The position numbers were made by a program, and so were the translations under genes. From contig NZ_VPFD01000017.1 in the NCBI RefSeq assembly GCF_008014745.1, positions 62,001-126,000 on the forward strand: a stretch of 64,000 nucleotides of DNA. Reading direction: 5' to 3'. The DNA is from Massilia arenae (lineage in GTDB: Bacteria > Pseudomonadota > Gammaproteobacteria > Burkholderiales > Burkholderiaceae_D). The notes beneath the pieces were generated by a model. That model was not told the DNA's origin and did no database searches. It worked only from the letters and a program-made list of their open reading frames with translations. This document shows, piece by piece, positions 22,020-30,087 of this stretch (position 1 is its first letter; each line of letters begins with the position of its first letter).

Positions 22020-22552
22020 CGGTGCGCGAGATCCTGAAAATGGGCGATCCGCGCCTGCTGCGGGTCGCGCAACCGGTCACCGAATTCGATACGCCCGAGC
22101 TGCACGCCCTGATTGCCGACATGTTCGAGACGATGCATGCCGCCAACGGCGCCGGCCTGGCCGCGCCGCAGATCGGCGTCGACCTGCAGCTGGTGATCTT
22201 CGGCTTCGGCAGCAACCAGCGCTATCCCGACGCGCCGCCGGTGCCCGAGACGGTCTTGATCAACCCCGTGCTCACGCCGCTGTCCGACGAAATGGAAGAG
22301 GGCTTCGAAGGCTGCCTGTCGGTGCCGGGCTTGCGCGGCAGCGTGCCGCGGTACACGCGCCTGCATTACGAGGGTTTCGACCAGTTCGGCAAGCGCATCG
22401 TGGTTGATGCCGAAGGTTTCCACGCGCGCGTGGTGCAACACGAAGTGGACCACCTGCTGGGCATCCTGTACCCGATGCGGATCCGCGATTTTTCCCGCTT
22501 CGGCTTCACCGAAGTCATGTTCCCCCACCTTGATCCCGGAGCCGACGATTGA
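22016..22552 (+). CDS. def: Peptide deformylase
   Basis: This enzyme removes the formyl group from new N-termini. The product has 178 residues. The three family motifs are present: [10 protein letters not shown] (45-54), EGCLSVPG with the metal-binding Cys100, and QHEVDHLLG with His142, Glu143 and His146. It overlaps galU by 4 nt at its start and the next gene by 4 nt at its end. Position after galU is unusual for the housekeeping copy, which often sits with fmt, so this may be a second deformylase (inference). Confidence 0.95.
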   Translation: MTVREILKMGDPRLLRVAQPVTEFDTPELHALIADMFETMHAANGAGLAAPQIGVDLQLVIFGFGSNQRYPDAPPVPETVLINPVLTPLSDEMEEGFEGCLSVPGLRGSVPRYTRLHYEGFDQFGKRIVVDAEGFHARVVQHEVDHLLGILYPMRIRDFSRFGFTEVMFPHLDPGADD

Positions 22553-23046
22553 GCCGCGCTTTCTTCTCCCTGGCCGCTGTCTGCGCCTGCCTGGCCGCGC
22601 CGGCGGCATCCGCCGCTGACTTCTTCACCAAGATCGACCCTTCGCCGACGAGCGAGCTGTGGATCGACACCGGCTTCTACACCGCCCACTTCGACGGCGA
22701 CAAGGACCTGAACGACAACAACAAGGGACTGGCCTTCGAATACCGCTTCAAGGGCACGATGACGGCCACCGCCGGCCGCTTCTACAACAGCGACCGCGCC
22801 TGGTCGAATTACGCGGGCGTGATCTGGCAGCCGTATGCGGTTGGCCCGGTGCGCGTGGGCCTGGCGATCGCCGCCTTCGACGGCTATCCGAAGACGCGCG
22901 ACGGCGGCTGGTTCCCGGGCGCGATCCCGACCCTGACCTATGAATACAAGCGGGTCGGCGTGAACGTCGGGATCATCCCGAACTACAAGGACCGGCTGTA
23001 TGGGGGCATTTCATTCCAGCTGAAGTTCAAGCTGTTCGACAAATAA
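22549..23046 (+). CDS. Small secreted beta-barrel-like envelope protein, function unknown
   Basis: It starts at a TTG that overlaps the def stop (TTGA), the only start that keeps the whole signal peptide ([22 protein letters not shown]). The product has 165 residues, about 143 after cleavage. The mature part is made of alternating aromatic/polar strands ([76 protein letters not shown]) and ends in Phe-Asp-Lys. This looks like a small outer-membrane barrel. I recall similar conserved proteins in Burkholderiales without a proven function. A strong terminator follows. Confidence 0.75.
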   Translation: MSRAFFSLAAVCACLAAPAASAADFFTKIDPSPTSELWIDTGFYTAHFDGDKDLNDNNKGLAFEYRFKGTMTATAGRFYNSDRAWSNYAGVIWQPYAVGPVRVGLAIAAFDGYPKTRDGGWFPGAIPTLTYEYKRVGVNVGIIPNYKDRLYGGISFQLKFKLFDK

Positions 23047-23073
23047 AAAGGGGCCGCGCAATGCGGCCCCTTT
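23047..23073. terminator. Bidirectional intrinsic terminator
   Basis: The stem AAAGGGGCCGC (23047-23057) pairs perfectly with GCGGCCCCTTT (23063-23073) around a GCAAT loop. A-rich and T-rich flanks serve both strands. It lies between the envelope-protein gene and the convergent DUF885 gene. Confidence 0.9.
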
Positions 23074-23085
23074 GCCATCGAACGA

Positions 23086-24891
23086 TCAGCCTTCTTTCGG
23101 ATACGGACTCGGTCCGCCATCCGCGATGAACTGGTCGATCCGCTGCTGCAGCACCGGCAGCGGCACCGAACCCACGTGCAGCACGGTGTCGTGGAAGTGG
23201 CGGATGTCGAACTTCGACCCCAGCGCCTTCTCGGCGCGGGCGCGCGCTTCCTGGATCGCCATCTGGCCCAGGTAGTACGACAGCGCCTGGCCCGGCCACG
23301 AAATGTAGCGGTCGACTTCGGTCTCCACCTCGTGTTTCGACAGGGCGGTGTTCTGCAGCAGGTAGTTCTGGGCCTGCTCGCGGGTCCAGCCCTTGGCGTG
23401 CACGCCCGTGTCCACCACCAGGCGCGAGGCGCGCCAGGCCTGGTAGCTGAGCATGCCGAAGACCTCGTACGGGGTCTCGTAGATCTCCATCTCGGTGCCC
23501 AGGCGCTCGGTGTACAGCGCCCAGCCTTCGCCGTAGGCCGAGATATAGGCGCGGCGGAACGGCGGCACGCCTTTCTGTTCCTGCGCCAGCGGGATCTGGA
23601 AGGCGTGGCCCGGCGCCGACTCGTGCAGGGTCAGGGCCGGCAGGCTGTAGAGAGGCCGGGCCGGCAGGTTATACGTGTTCACCCAGTAGGTGCCCGGGCC
23701 GCCGCGGCCCGCCGTCCAGAACGGCGCCTGGTCGTCCGGCACCGGCACGATCGCAAAGCGCCGGCGCGGCAGGTGGCCGAAGAACTGGTCGGCCTTGGCG
23801 TCGAACTTCTTGGAGGTCCAGGCTGCGCTCTTGAGCAGCTCTTGCGGCGTCTTGGCATAGAACTGCGGATCGATGCGCAGGAAATGCAGGAAGGCCTGCA
23901 GGTCGCCCTTGAAGCCGACCTGCTTCATGACGTCGTGCATCTCGGCGCGGATCTTCGCCATCTCGGCCAGGCCGATCGCGTGGATCTGGTCGGCCGTCAT
24001 GTCGGTCGTGGTGAATTCCACGATCTTCGACTGGTAGTACGCCTTCCCGCCCGGCATGTCCTGGGCCGCCAGCGTGGTGCGCGCCTTCGGCACGTATTCG
24101 TCGCGGAAATAGGCCAGCGCCTTGGCGTAGGCCGGCTGAATCTTGCCCTGGATGAGAGCCACCGCCTGCGCGCGCAGCGCTTCCTGTTCGGCGGCCGGCA
24201 TCGAGGCGGGCATCTGCCTGAACGGGTTGTAGAACACGACGTCCTGCGGCGTCTTCGCCCCGGTCACCGAGGTCAGGGTGCCTTCGCGGCCGGCCAGCGT
24301 GACCTTCGGCGGGGTGAAGCCGCGCGCCAGGCCGGCGCGCATATTGTCCAGCTCCTGGTCGAAATAGCCGGGCAGGCCGTCGAGCATTGCCAGGTACCTG
24401 CGGTATTCGTCGGCGCTCTTGAGCGGACGGCGCGCGGCATAGGCAACGTCGGACCAGAACGCGGTGTCGGCGTTGACCGGCTGCTCGTATTCGCGGAAGC
24501 GCTGGGCGTCATGCAGGGAGGCGATCTGGGCGCGGTAGACGGCGAAGTTGATGCGCTCGGCGGGCGAGAGTGCGGCTGGCTGGATTGCATCGAGTTCCTT
24601 GAGGATGCCGGCCCAGTAGACGCGACGCGCTTCCTGGGCCGCGGCGTCGACCCGCGCATACCCCGGGTTCGCGTTGGGCGCGTCTTCGTCGCGCGCCAGG
24701 CGCTCGGCGATGCGCCACTTCCACTCCTTGGTGTAGATGTCCTTGAACCGCGCGTCGGCCGCGGCAGCGCTCGCGGTCGTATTCACCTCGGCCGCGGGTG
24801 CGCCCGCTGCGGCCATGGTCGGCGGCGCGAATGCCAGACCCATCACGACGGCGGCCGACGAAACGGCGGCGCCCAGCTTGCTTATTTTCAT
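23086..24891 (-). CDS. DUF885 family secreted hydrolase (putative zinc metallopeptidase)
   Basis: The product has 601 residues and a signal peptide of about 28 (AAVVMGLAFAPPTMAAAG), so it is periplasmic or exported. DUF885 proteins carry an HE-x4-H zinc motif, here TLHESAPGHAFQ with His423, Glu424 and His429. A downstream YGEGWALYTERLG supplies the conserved glutamates. The full domain covers about 45-600, normal for the family. The start has a good GGGGAT site. It is monocistronic and ends at a shared terminator. The substrate is unknown; a peptidase role is inferred from the motif. Confidence 0.88.
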   Translation of the reverse strand: MKISKLGAAVSSAAVVMGLAFAPPTMAAAGAPAAEVNTTASAAAADARFKDIYTKEWKWRIAERLARDEDAPNANPGYARVDAAAQEARRVYWAGILKELDAIQPAALSPAERINFAVYRAQIASLHDAQRFREYEQPVNADTAFWSDVAYAARRPLKSADEYRRYLAMLDGLPGYFDQELDNMRAGLARGFTPPKVTLAGREGTLTSVTGAKTPQDVVFYNPFRQMPASMPAAEQEALRAQAVALIQGKIQPAYAKALAYFRDEYVPKARTTLAAQDMPGGKAYYQSKIVEFTTTDMTADQIHAIGLAEMAKIRAEMHDVMKQVGFKGDLQAFLHFLRIDPQFYAKTPQELLKSAAWTSKKFDAKADQFFGHLPRRRFAIVPVPDDQAPFWTAGRGGPGTYWVNTYNLPARPLYSLPALTLHESAPGHAFQIPLAQEQKGVPPFRRAYISAYGEGWALYTERLGTEMEIYETPYEVFGMLSYQAWRASRLVVDTGVHAKGWTREQAQNYLLQNTALSKHEVETEVDRYISWPGQALSYYLGQMAIQEARARAEKALGSKFDIRHFHDTVLHVGSVPLPVLQQRIDQFIADGGPSPYPKEG

Positions 24892-25161
24892 TGATCCCCT
24901 GCTTGATAAAGAGCATTATTGCTCGGCGATACACATCTTAGCGGGGAAACAGGCACATGCCTACCGCATGTTTTGTATCGTAAATACTTGCACTGGTACA
25001 TGGTGCGCTGCAACTTTAATCGCGGTATGCCCGGGGAATGGCGTAAAGCCAAGATATAATGTTCGTCAACCTATCGTCGGGCGAGCGCACGACGATTCCG
25101 CGCGAGAGTGTGCATGGACCTTTCATGAAGACAACGGCAGCAATTGCTATTCAACCTAGAC

Positions 25162-25545
25162 ATGATGACGAGTAAGGGCGGCCCCGGACGTTCTGAAGAG
25201 CATACCCAGCTCATCCAATCCTGGCGCCACCTGGCGGACCAGTTGGGTCCGCTCATCGGCGACAGCGGCTTTTGCGCGCTGTACGGGCGGGCCTGCCGCC
25301 TGGTCGGGCCCGAATTCAAATGGCTGGCCGAGACGCCGCCATGCAAGACCCGCGACTCCCAAATCACCGCGCTGGACGAGCTGCTCGCCAGCGTGGCACC
25401 CGACCACGCACAAGCCGCGCACGCGGCACTGCTCAAGACGTTTACCGAGCTGCTGGCGTCGCTGATCGGCCAGGCGCTCGCGCGGCGCCTGCTCGATGCC
25501 GCGGCGCGTGACGGGGAAGAGAAGAATGCACAGGAGCACAAGTAA
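25162..25545 (+). CDS. Small protein of unknown function, first gene of the KaiC-like unit
   Basis: With the ATG at 25162 the product has 127 residues (MMTSKGGPGRSEEHTQLIQSW...). A TTG 18 bp upstream is possible, and neither has a clear ribosome site. It is helical and soluble, with no motif I recognise; the C-terminus is highly charged (DGEEKNAQEHK). Its stop overlaps the KaiC-like start by 1 nt (TAATG), so the two are almost certainly translated together, and the product may be a partner or regulator of that ATPase. A TATAAT at 25055-25060 could be the -10 of the unit, giving a leader of about 95 nt, but no convincing -35 is seen. Confidence 0.65.
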   Translation: MMTSKGGPGRSEEHTQLIQSWRHLADQLGPLIGDSGFCALYGRACRLVGPEFKWLAETPPCKTRDSQITALDELLASVAPDHAQAAHAALLKTFTELLASLIGQALARRLLDAAARDGEEKNAQEHK

Positions 25546-27011
25546 TGAGCGATAAAGTATCCCTTGGAAAGCTGAGTACGGGCGTGCAAGGGCTCGATGT
25601 TCTCCTGGGGGGAGGGCTGAGCGAATTTTCCTTCAACCTGATCGCCGGGCCGCCGGGTTCGGGCAAGACCACGCTCGCCCACCAGATCATGTTTTCGCTG
25701 GCCAGCAACGAGCGCCGCGCCCTGTTCTTCACCGTGCTGGGCGAACCGCCCCTCAAGATGCTGCGCTACCAGCAGCAGTACAGCTTCTTCGACATGGACA
25801 TGGTCGGCAACTGCGTCCGCTACGTCAACCTGGCCGAAGACCTGCGCACCGGCGACTTCAGCGGCGTGCTGGCGCGCCTGATGAAAGAGGTCGAGGATTT
25901 CTCGCCGAGCCTGGTGTTCGTCGATTCCTTCCGCTCGGTCGCGCAGACGGCGCGCGCCGGCAACGAAGGCGTGGCCGACCTGCAGCACTTCATCCAGGAC
26001 CTCGGCACCCGCATGACGAGCTGGCAGGCCACCACCTTCCTGATCGGCGAATACCTGCATGGCGACGCCGAGGCCAGCCCGATCATGACGGTGGCCGACG
26101 GCATGATTTCGCTGACCCCGGTCCATGATGACAACTCGGTGGTGCGCAAGATGCGCGTCGTGAAGATGCGCGGCCAGGCCCACCTGGGCGGCTCGCACAC
26201 CTTCCGCATCACCGACGACGGCATCCGTGTCTACCCGCGCATCCTGCCGCCGCTGGCGGCCGACCACCACCAGGGCGCGCCCGTCGACCGCGACACCGCG
26301 CGCATCCCCACCGGCACGCCTGACCTCGACGCGCTGCTGCATGGCGGCCTGCCGCAAGGCCACTCGATGCTGGTGTCCGGCCCCAGCGGCTGCGGCAAGA
26401 CCATCCTCGGCACCCGCTTCCTGCAGCAGGGCGCGCGCCTGGGCGAGAAGGGCGTCGCGGTCTCGTTCGAGAAAGGCGCCTCGCGCCTGCGCAACGCCGA
26501 ACTGGCGGCGCTGGTCGCCAACGGCGACGTGCAGATGGTCGAGAGCCGCAAGATCGACCTGACGGTCGACGAGCTGCTCGACGAGATGAACGAGGCGATC
26601 GACCGCACCGGCGCGCGCCGGGTGGTGGTCGATTCGCTGTCCGAGCTGGCGCTGTACCTGGCGCCGGAAGGCCGCAACCAGCTGCGCTCGACCGTGTTCC
26701 AGATGCTGTCCTCGCTGGCCAAGCGCGGCGTGAGCGTGCTGGTGACGATGGGGCTGGACGACGACTTCACCCAGCTCCGGTTCGGCCAGGCCGACGTCGC
26801 CTATCTCACCGATGCCATCGTGCTGATGCGTTTCGGCGAGAGCGGCGGCCAGCTGCGCCGCTTCATCTCGGTGGTCAAGGTGCGCGGCAGCGCCCACAGC
26901 ACCGACCTGCGCGAATTCCGCATCGGCGACGACGGCATCCATATAGAGCCGATCGCCACCGAATACGAAGGCGTGCTGCACGGCCTGCCCATCTCGCGCG
27001 GGACACCCTGA
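25545..27011 (+). CDS. KaiC-like double RecA-domain ATPase lacking canonical phosphosites
   Basis: The product has 488 residues in two tandem RecA/KaiC domains. Domain I has Walker A GPPGSGKTT (35-43) and Walker B LVFVD (123-127). Domain II has GPSGCGKT (279-286) and RVVVDS (359-364). The typical KaiC patterns STGVQGLDVLLGGG and PTGTPDLDALLHGG open each domain. The paired catalytic glutamates of cyanobacterial KaiC (EE) are reduced to single Glu67 and Glu309. The region matching the autophosphorylated Ser/Thr pair (SHISTITDTI in Synechococcus) reads ADVAYLTDAI here, so the pair is Ala419-Tyr420. No kaiA or kaiB is nearby. AGGAG precedes the ATG. The hybrid kinase gene starts directly after the stop. 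It is a signalling ATPase rather than a proven clock component. Confidence 0.9.
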   Translation: MSDKVSLGKLSTGVQGLDVLLGGGLSEFSFNLIAGPPGSGKTTLAHQIMFSLASNERRALFFTVLGEPPLKMLRYQQQYSFFDMDMVGNCVRYVNLAEDLRTGDFSGVLARLMKEVEDFSPSLVFVDSFRSVAQTARAGNEGVADLQHFIQDLGTRMTSWQATTFLIGEYLHGDAEASPIMTVADGMISLTPVHDDNSVVRKMRVVKMRGQAHLGGSHTFRITDDGIRVYPRILPPLAADHHQGAPVDRDTARIPTGTPDLDALLHGGLPQGHSMLVSGPSGCGKTILGTRFLQQGARLGEKGVAVSFEKGASRLRNAELAALVANGDVQMVESRKIDLTVDELLDEMNEAIDRTGARRVVVDSLSELALYLAPEGRNQLRSTVFQMLSSLAKRGVSVLVTMGLDDDFTQLRFGQADVAYLTDAIVLMRFGESGGQLRRFISVVKVRGSAHSTDLREFRIGDDGIHIEPIATEYEGVLHGLPISRGTP

Positions 27012-28325
27012 ATGAATCTCATGGCGGCGACACCAGGCATCGACGACGGCACCCTGGCGCTCCGCCTGGCGGCGCTGGAACTCGAGAACAGCCAGCTGCG
27101 CGGCGATCTCGCGGCAAGCCTCGCGTTGACGGCGAGCCTGCGCGAAGCCAACGAGCACCTGGTGCTGGCCGCGGTCGACGCCCAGACCTCGCGCGACGAC
27201 GCCGAGGAGACCAATCGCCGCCAGAACGAATTCCTCGCCATGCTGGCGCATGAACTGCGCAACCCCCTGGTGCCGATCAATGTGTCGGCCAGCCTGCTCG
27301 AACGCTCGCCGGTGAACACGGCCACCCTGGAGCGCCTGACCGGCGTGATCCAGCGCCAGGTGGGCCATATGGCGCGCCTGCTGGACGACCTGCTCGATGC
27401 GGCGCGCCTGAGCAGTGGCAAGATCACGCTGGCGATCGAGCCGCTGCGGCTGGCCGAGCTCATCGAGCATGCAGCGGAAACCGTCATGCCGCGCGTGCGC
27501 GAGCGCGGCCAGGAGCTGACGATCGCTTCGGCATCCGATGCGCTGGTGGTCGAGGGCGACCGGGTGCGCCTGACCCAGGTGTTCACCAACCTGCTCAATA
27601 ACGCCTCGAAATACACGCAGGACGGCGGCCGGATCGCGGTTGCGGCCCAGGTTCGGGCCGAGGGCGGTGTGACGATCACCATCGACGACAACGGTTCCGG
27701 CATGTCCATTGAGACCATCGAGCGCGCCTTCGACCTGTTCACCCAGGGGCCACGCACCCTGGCGCGCTCGGAAGGCGGGCTCGGGGTGGGATTGAACGTG
27801 GTGCGCAACCTGGTCACGATGCACGGCGGCAGCGTCGGCGCCGCCAGCCCGGGACTGGGACAGGGCAGCACCTTCACGGTGTCGCTGCCGCTGTCGAGCG
27901 CCGCGGCGCCCAGCGGCGTCGCCGGCAGCGCCGCGCCGGTTGCCGGCGTCACGCGCCGGATCCTGATCGTGGAAGACAATAACGACGCGTCCGACGTGCT
28001 GCGCATGCTGCTCGAAGTCGAAGGCCACCAGGTCGAGATCGCGGGCGACGGCAACACCGGGCTGGCGCTGGCGCTGGAAGGGCGCTTCGACGCGGTCGTG
28101 TGCGACATCGGCCTGCCGGGCCTGGACGGCCTGGAGTTGATGGCGCGCCTGCGCGCTGCCGGGGCGGACACGGGCGCGCGTCCGCTGACGATCGCCCTGT
28201 CGGGCTACGGCCAGCCGCAAGACCGCGAACGCGCGCTGGCGGCCGGCTTCGACCGTTACCTGGTCAAGCCGGTGGCGCCCGCCGTGCTGATCGAACTGCT
28301 GGCAGTGGCGGTGGTGGGGCGCTGA
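27012..28325 (+). CDS. Hybrid histidine kinase with C-terminal receiver, partner of the KaiC-like ATPase
   Basis: The product has 437 residues and is cytoplasmic. A short N-terminal coiled coil (about 14-70) replaces any sensory domain. HisKA is NEFLAMLAHELRNPLVPI with His80. The ATPase domain has NLLNNASKYTQDGG, DDNGSGM and GGLGVGLNVVRNLV. A linker rich in Ala/Ser/Gly leads to a receiver domain (RRILIVEDNNDASDVL) with the acceptor Asp365 and the conserved YLVKP lysine. The start codon follows the KaiC-like stop with no gap. With no input domain of its own, it is likely to read the state of the KaiC-like protein (inference). A strong terminator ends the unit. Confidence 0.9.
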   Translation: MNLMAATPGIDDGTLALRLAALELENSQLRGDLAASLALTASLREANEHLVLAAVDAQTSRDDAEETNRRQNEFLAMLAHELRNPLVPINVSASLLERSPVNTATLERLTGVIQRQVGHMARLLDDLLDAARLSSGKITLAIEPLRLAELIEHAAETVMPRVRERGQELTIASASDALVVEGDRVRLTQVFTNLLNNASKYTQDGGRIAVAAQVRAEGGVTITIDDNGSGMSIETIERAFDLFTQGPRTLARSEGGLGVGLNVVRNLVTMHGGSVGAASPGLGQGSTFTVSLPLSSAAAPSGVAGSAAPVAGVTRRILIVEDNNDASDVLRMLLEVEGHQVEIAGDGNTGLALALEGRFDAVVCDIGLPGLDGLELMARLRAAGADTGARPLTIALSGYGQPQDRERALAAGFDRYLVKPVAPAVLIELLAVAVVGR

Positions 28326-28337
28326 AAAGCCCAAGAA

Positions 28338-28363
28338 AAAGGCCCTGCCAATGCAGGGCCTTT
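28338..28363 (+). terminator. Intrinsic terminator of the KaiC-like/kinase unit
   Basis: The stem AAAGGCCCTGC (28338-28348) pairs perfectly with GCAGGGCCTTT (28353-28363) around CAAT. It is 12 bp after the kinase stop and separates this unit from the low-GC gene that follows. Confidence 0.9.
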
Positions 28364-28468
28364 GATAAATGGGGGCTTGAGCCGATTGGATTAAACAGTA
28401 AACTGTCGCTTCTTCCCGGGTCGCGCCCCGCCTAGACGGTTGGTCAACTTGCTGTCGACGAGTAATTC

Positions 28469-30049
28469 ATGGTAGGTCATATGCTTGCTCATGTCAATCC
28501 ACTCGAAAACGCCGCCGTCGTGCGGCTGCTGGAGTTTTTGTCCGATCAACGCCCCTGGTATCGATCGTTATGGGGAATCGGTGTCGTGCTCGCCATGGAC
28601 GAGCTGTACGAGGGATGCGCGGCGATGCGACAAGGCCACCTGAGTGAGGCCTCGGTAAAACGGGTTGCGGTTTCACTGCAAAAGCGCGTCGGTGCTCATC
28701 CTGCCTTCAACGAGGCGGAGAAGGCATTGCTGCGGCAGCAAGTGCAGCAAATTCCCCGCGCGGAAGGCGCGTCGCATTTCGGGATACGGGAGTTGTCCGC
28801 CCAGGTCTCCAGCGATTACTTGTCAAGATGGGGGCGAGCTGTTGCGTCAGGTAAATTTACGGTTGAACATTTCGCGCGAAATGTCGCTGCGCATCTGCTC
28901 GATGCGGGTTTCGCTGCCAGATATCTCCACGATTTCGTCAAAGCCCGGCTCGATTCGCCGGCCCGAATATCGCTGCCAGAACTTTGCGAGGCGTTACAAG
29001 CAGAGATGCGGGCGAGTCCGCGACGGGAATTCAATGTTCTTCTCGCCTATACAACGAAACCGGATCTATTGAACGGAATTCCAGCGTCCTGGCTGCGAGG
29101 CGCGGCTGTCGTCGATTGGCTGCGCGCACGCGGTTTCGATACAGCAGGAGTGCGCTCTCCAGCGGCGTTGGTACTCAGGGTGCTTGCCCGGGATCCGATC
29201 GGCGCGGCCCAGGCTGCGCGTAGCGAATCTGATCGATACACGGCGCGAGCCCTGATCGCCACAGGCGAACGGCTCAATCCGGTCCCTTGGCTATGGGTCG
29301 AGGGCAGTCAGTCTCCAGCAGCCATGAAGGAAGACTCGCGTGGCGTTTCGGTCAGGGAACTCTATCGCGAGGATCGCGTTTTTTCAGCTAGCGCCAACCA
29401 GAGCGTGGACGCAGCACTTGAGTTGTTGGCGCATCTGGAAGCGAGCTCGCCGCCTGCAGCGGTGGCGGGAGGCTGGGGAGCCATCGAAGGATTGCTCGCC
29501 GATCCTAGTGATCGCGCGAGTGCTGCAGACAACTTGGCTACCTTGGTAACTTGTTCCTTTCCACGCGCCGAACTCACGCGCTTATCCTATCGACTCGCAA
29601 GCACCCATCCTGAGCAACGTACAGAACTCGAACGTGCTCCTACCAACCGCGAACGTTGCAGGATCCTGGCGCAGATGATTGTGGATCGTCGAATGCCCGA
29701 AATGCGGAGCGTGTCGGACCAGGCAGCGGTGGCGCGTATCAAGAAGTTGCTGTCGAATCCGGGCCCCGAGTTACAAACGATACGAGACGCCATAGGCGAG
29801 TCGTTCCATCGACTGTATCGCCAGCGCAATCTGATCCTGCACGGTGGGCGACTCGACAGCGTGGCGCTGACCGCAAATTTGCGGACAGTCGCAAAACTTG
29901 CGGGCGCAGGAATGGATCGGATCACCCACGGCCATTATGTCCAGAACCTCAAACCGCTGGAACTCGTCGCGAAGGCCAATCTTGCGCTGGCCATGGTCAG
30001 CCGCGAATTTCCGCTGGGGTGTGTGGATCTGCTCGAAGCTGCTGACTAG
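28469..30049 (+). CDS. Unknown protein with a C-terminal HEPN-type motif; low-GC, probably acquired
   Basis: The product has 526 residues, mostly helical, with no signal peptide or membrane helix. I do not recognise the family of the N-terminal 400 residues. Near the C-terminus, FHRLYRQRNLILHGGRLDS contains R453-N454-x3-H458, the RNxxxH (Rx4H) signature of HEPN domains, within helices (430-450 and 463-480) as expected. HEPN proteins are often ribonucleases in toxin-antitoxin, abortive infection and CRISPR systems. The coding sequence is visibly AT-richer than its neighbours: 55-57 percent GC in two hand-counted 60-base lines, against about 70 percent next door. Codon choice is less biased. 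It is a single gene between a terminator and a convergent aminotransferase, with no obvious antitoxin. An ATG at 28481 is an alternative start. Confidence 0.6.
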   Translation: MVGHMLAHVNPLENAAVVRLLEFLSDQRPWYRSLWGIGVVLAMDELYEGCAAMRQGHLSEASVKRVAVSLQKRVGAHPAFNEAEKALLRQQVQQIPRAEGASHFGIRELSAQVSSDYLSRWGRAVASGKFTVEHFARNVAAHLLDAGFAARYLHDFVKARLDSPARISLPELCEALQAEMRASPRREFNVLLAYTTKPDLLNGIPASWLRGAAVVDWLRARGFDTAGVRSPAALVLRVLARDPIGAAQAARSESDRYTARALIATGERLNPVPWLWVEGSQSPAAMKEDSRGVSVRELYREDRVFSASANQSVDAALELLAHLEASSPPAAVAGGWGAIEGLLADPSDRASAADNLATLVTCSFPRAELTRLSYRLASTHPEQRTELERAPTNRERCRILAQMIVDRRMPEMRSVSDQAAVARIKKLLSNPGPELQTIRDAIGESFHRLYRQRNLILHGGRLDSVALTANLRTVAKLAGAGMDRITHGHYVQNLKPLELVAKANLALAMVSREFPLGCVDLLEAAD

Positions 30050-30087
30050 CAGTTTGACGCCATACAGGCCTGTTCGCTGTCGAAGCC

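Noticed and set aside
25071..28334. 1087-residue minus-strand open frame opposite the KaiC-like unit
   Set aside because: No domain or start context; the plus-strand genes have clear Walker and kinase motifs.
28326..30087. Integrated mobile island around the HEPN gene
   Set aside because: No integrase, transposase, tRNA or flanking direct repeats were seen; only the gene itself has low GC.
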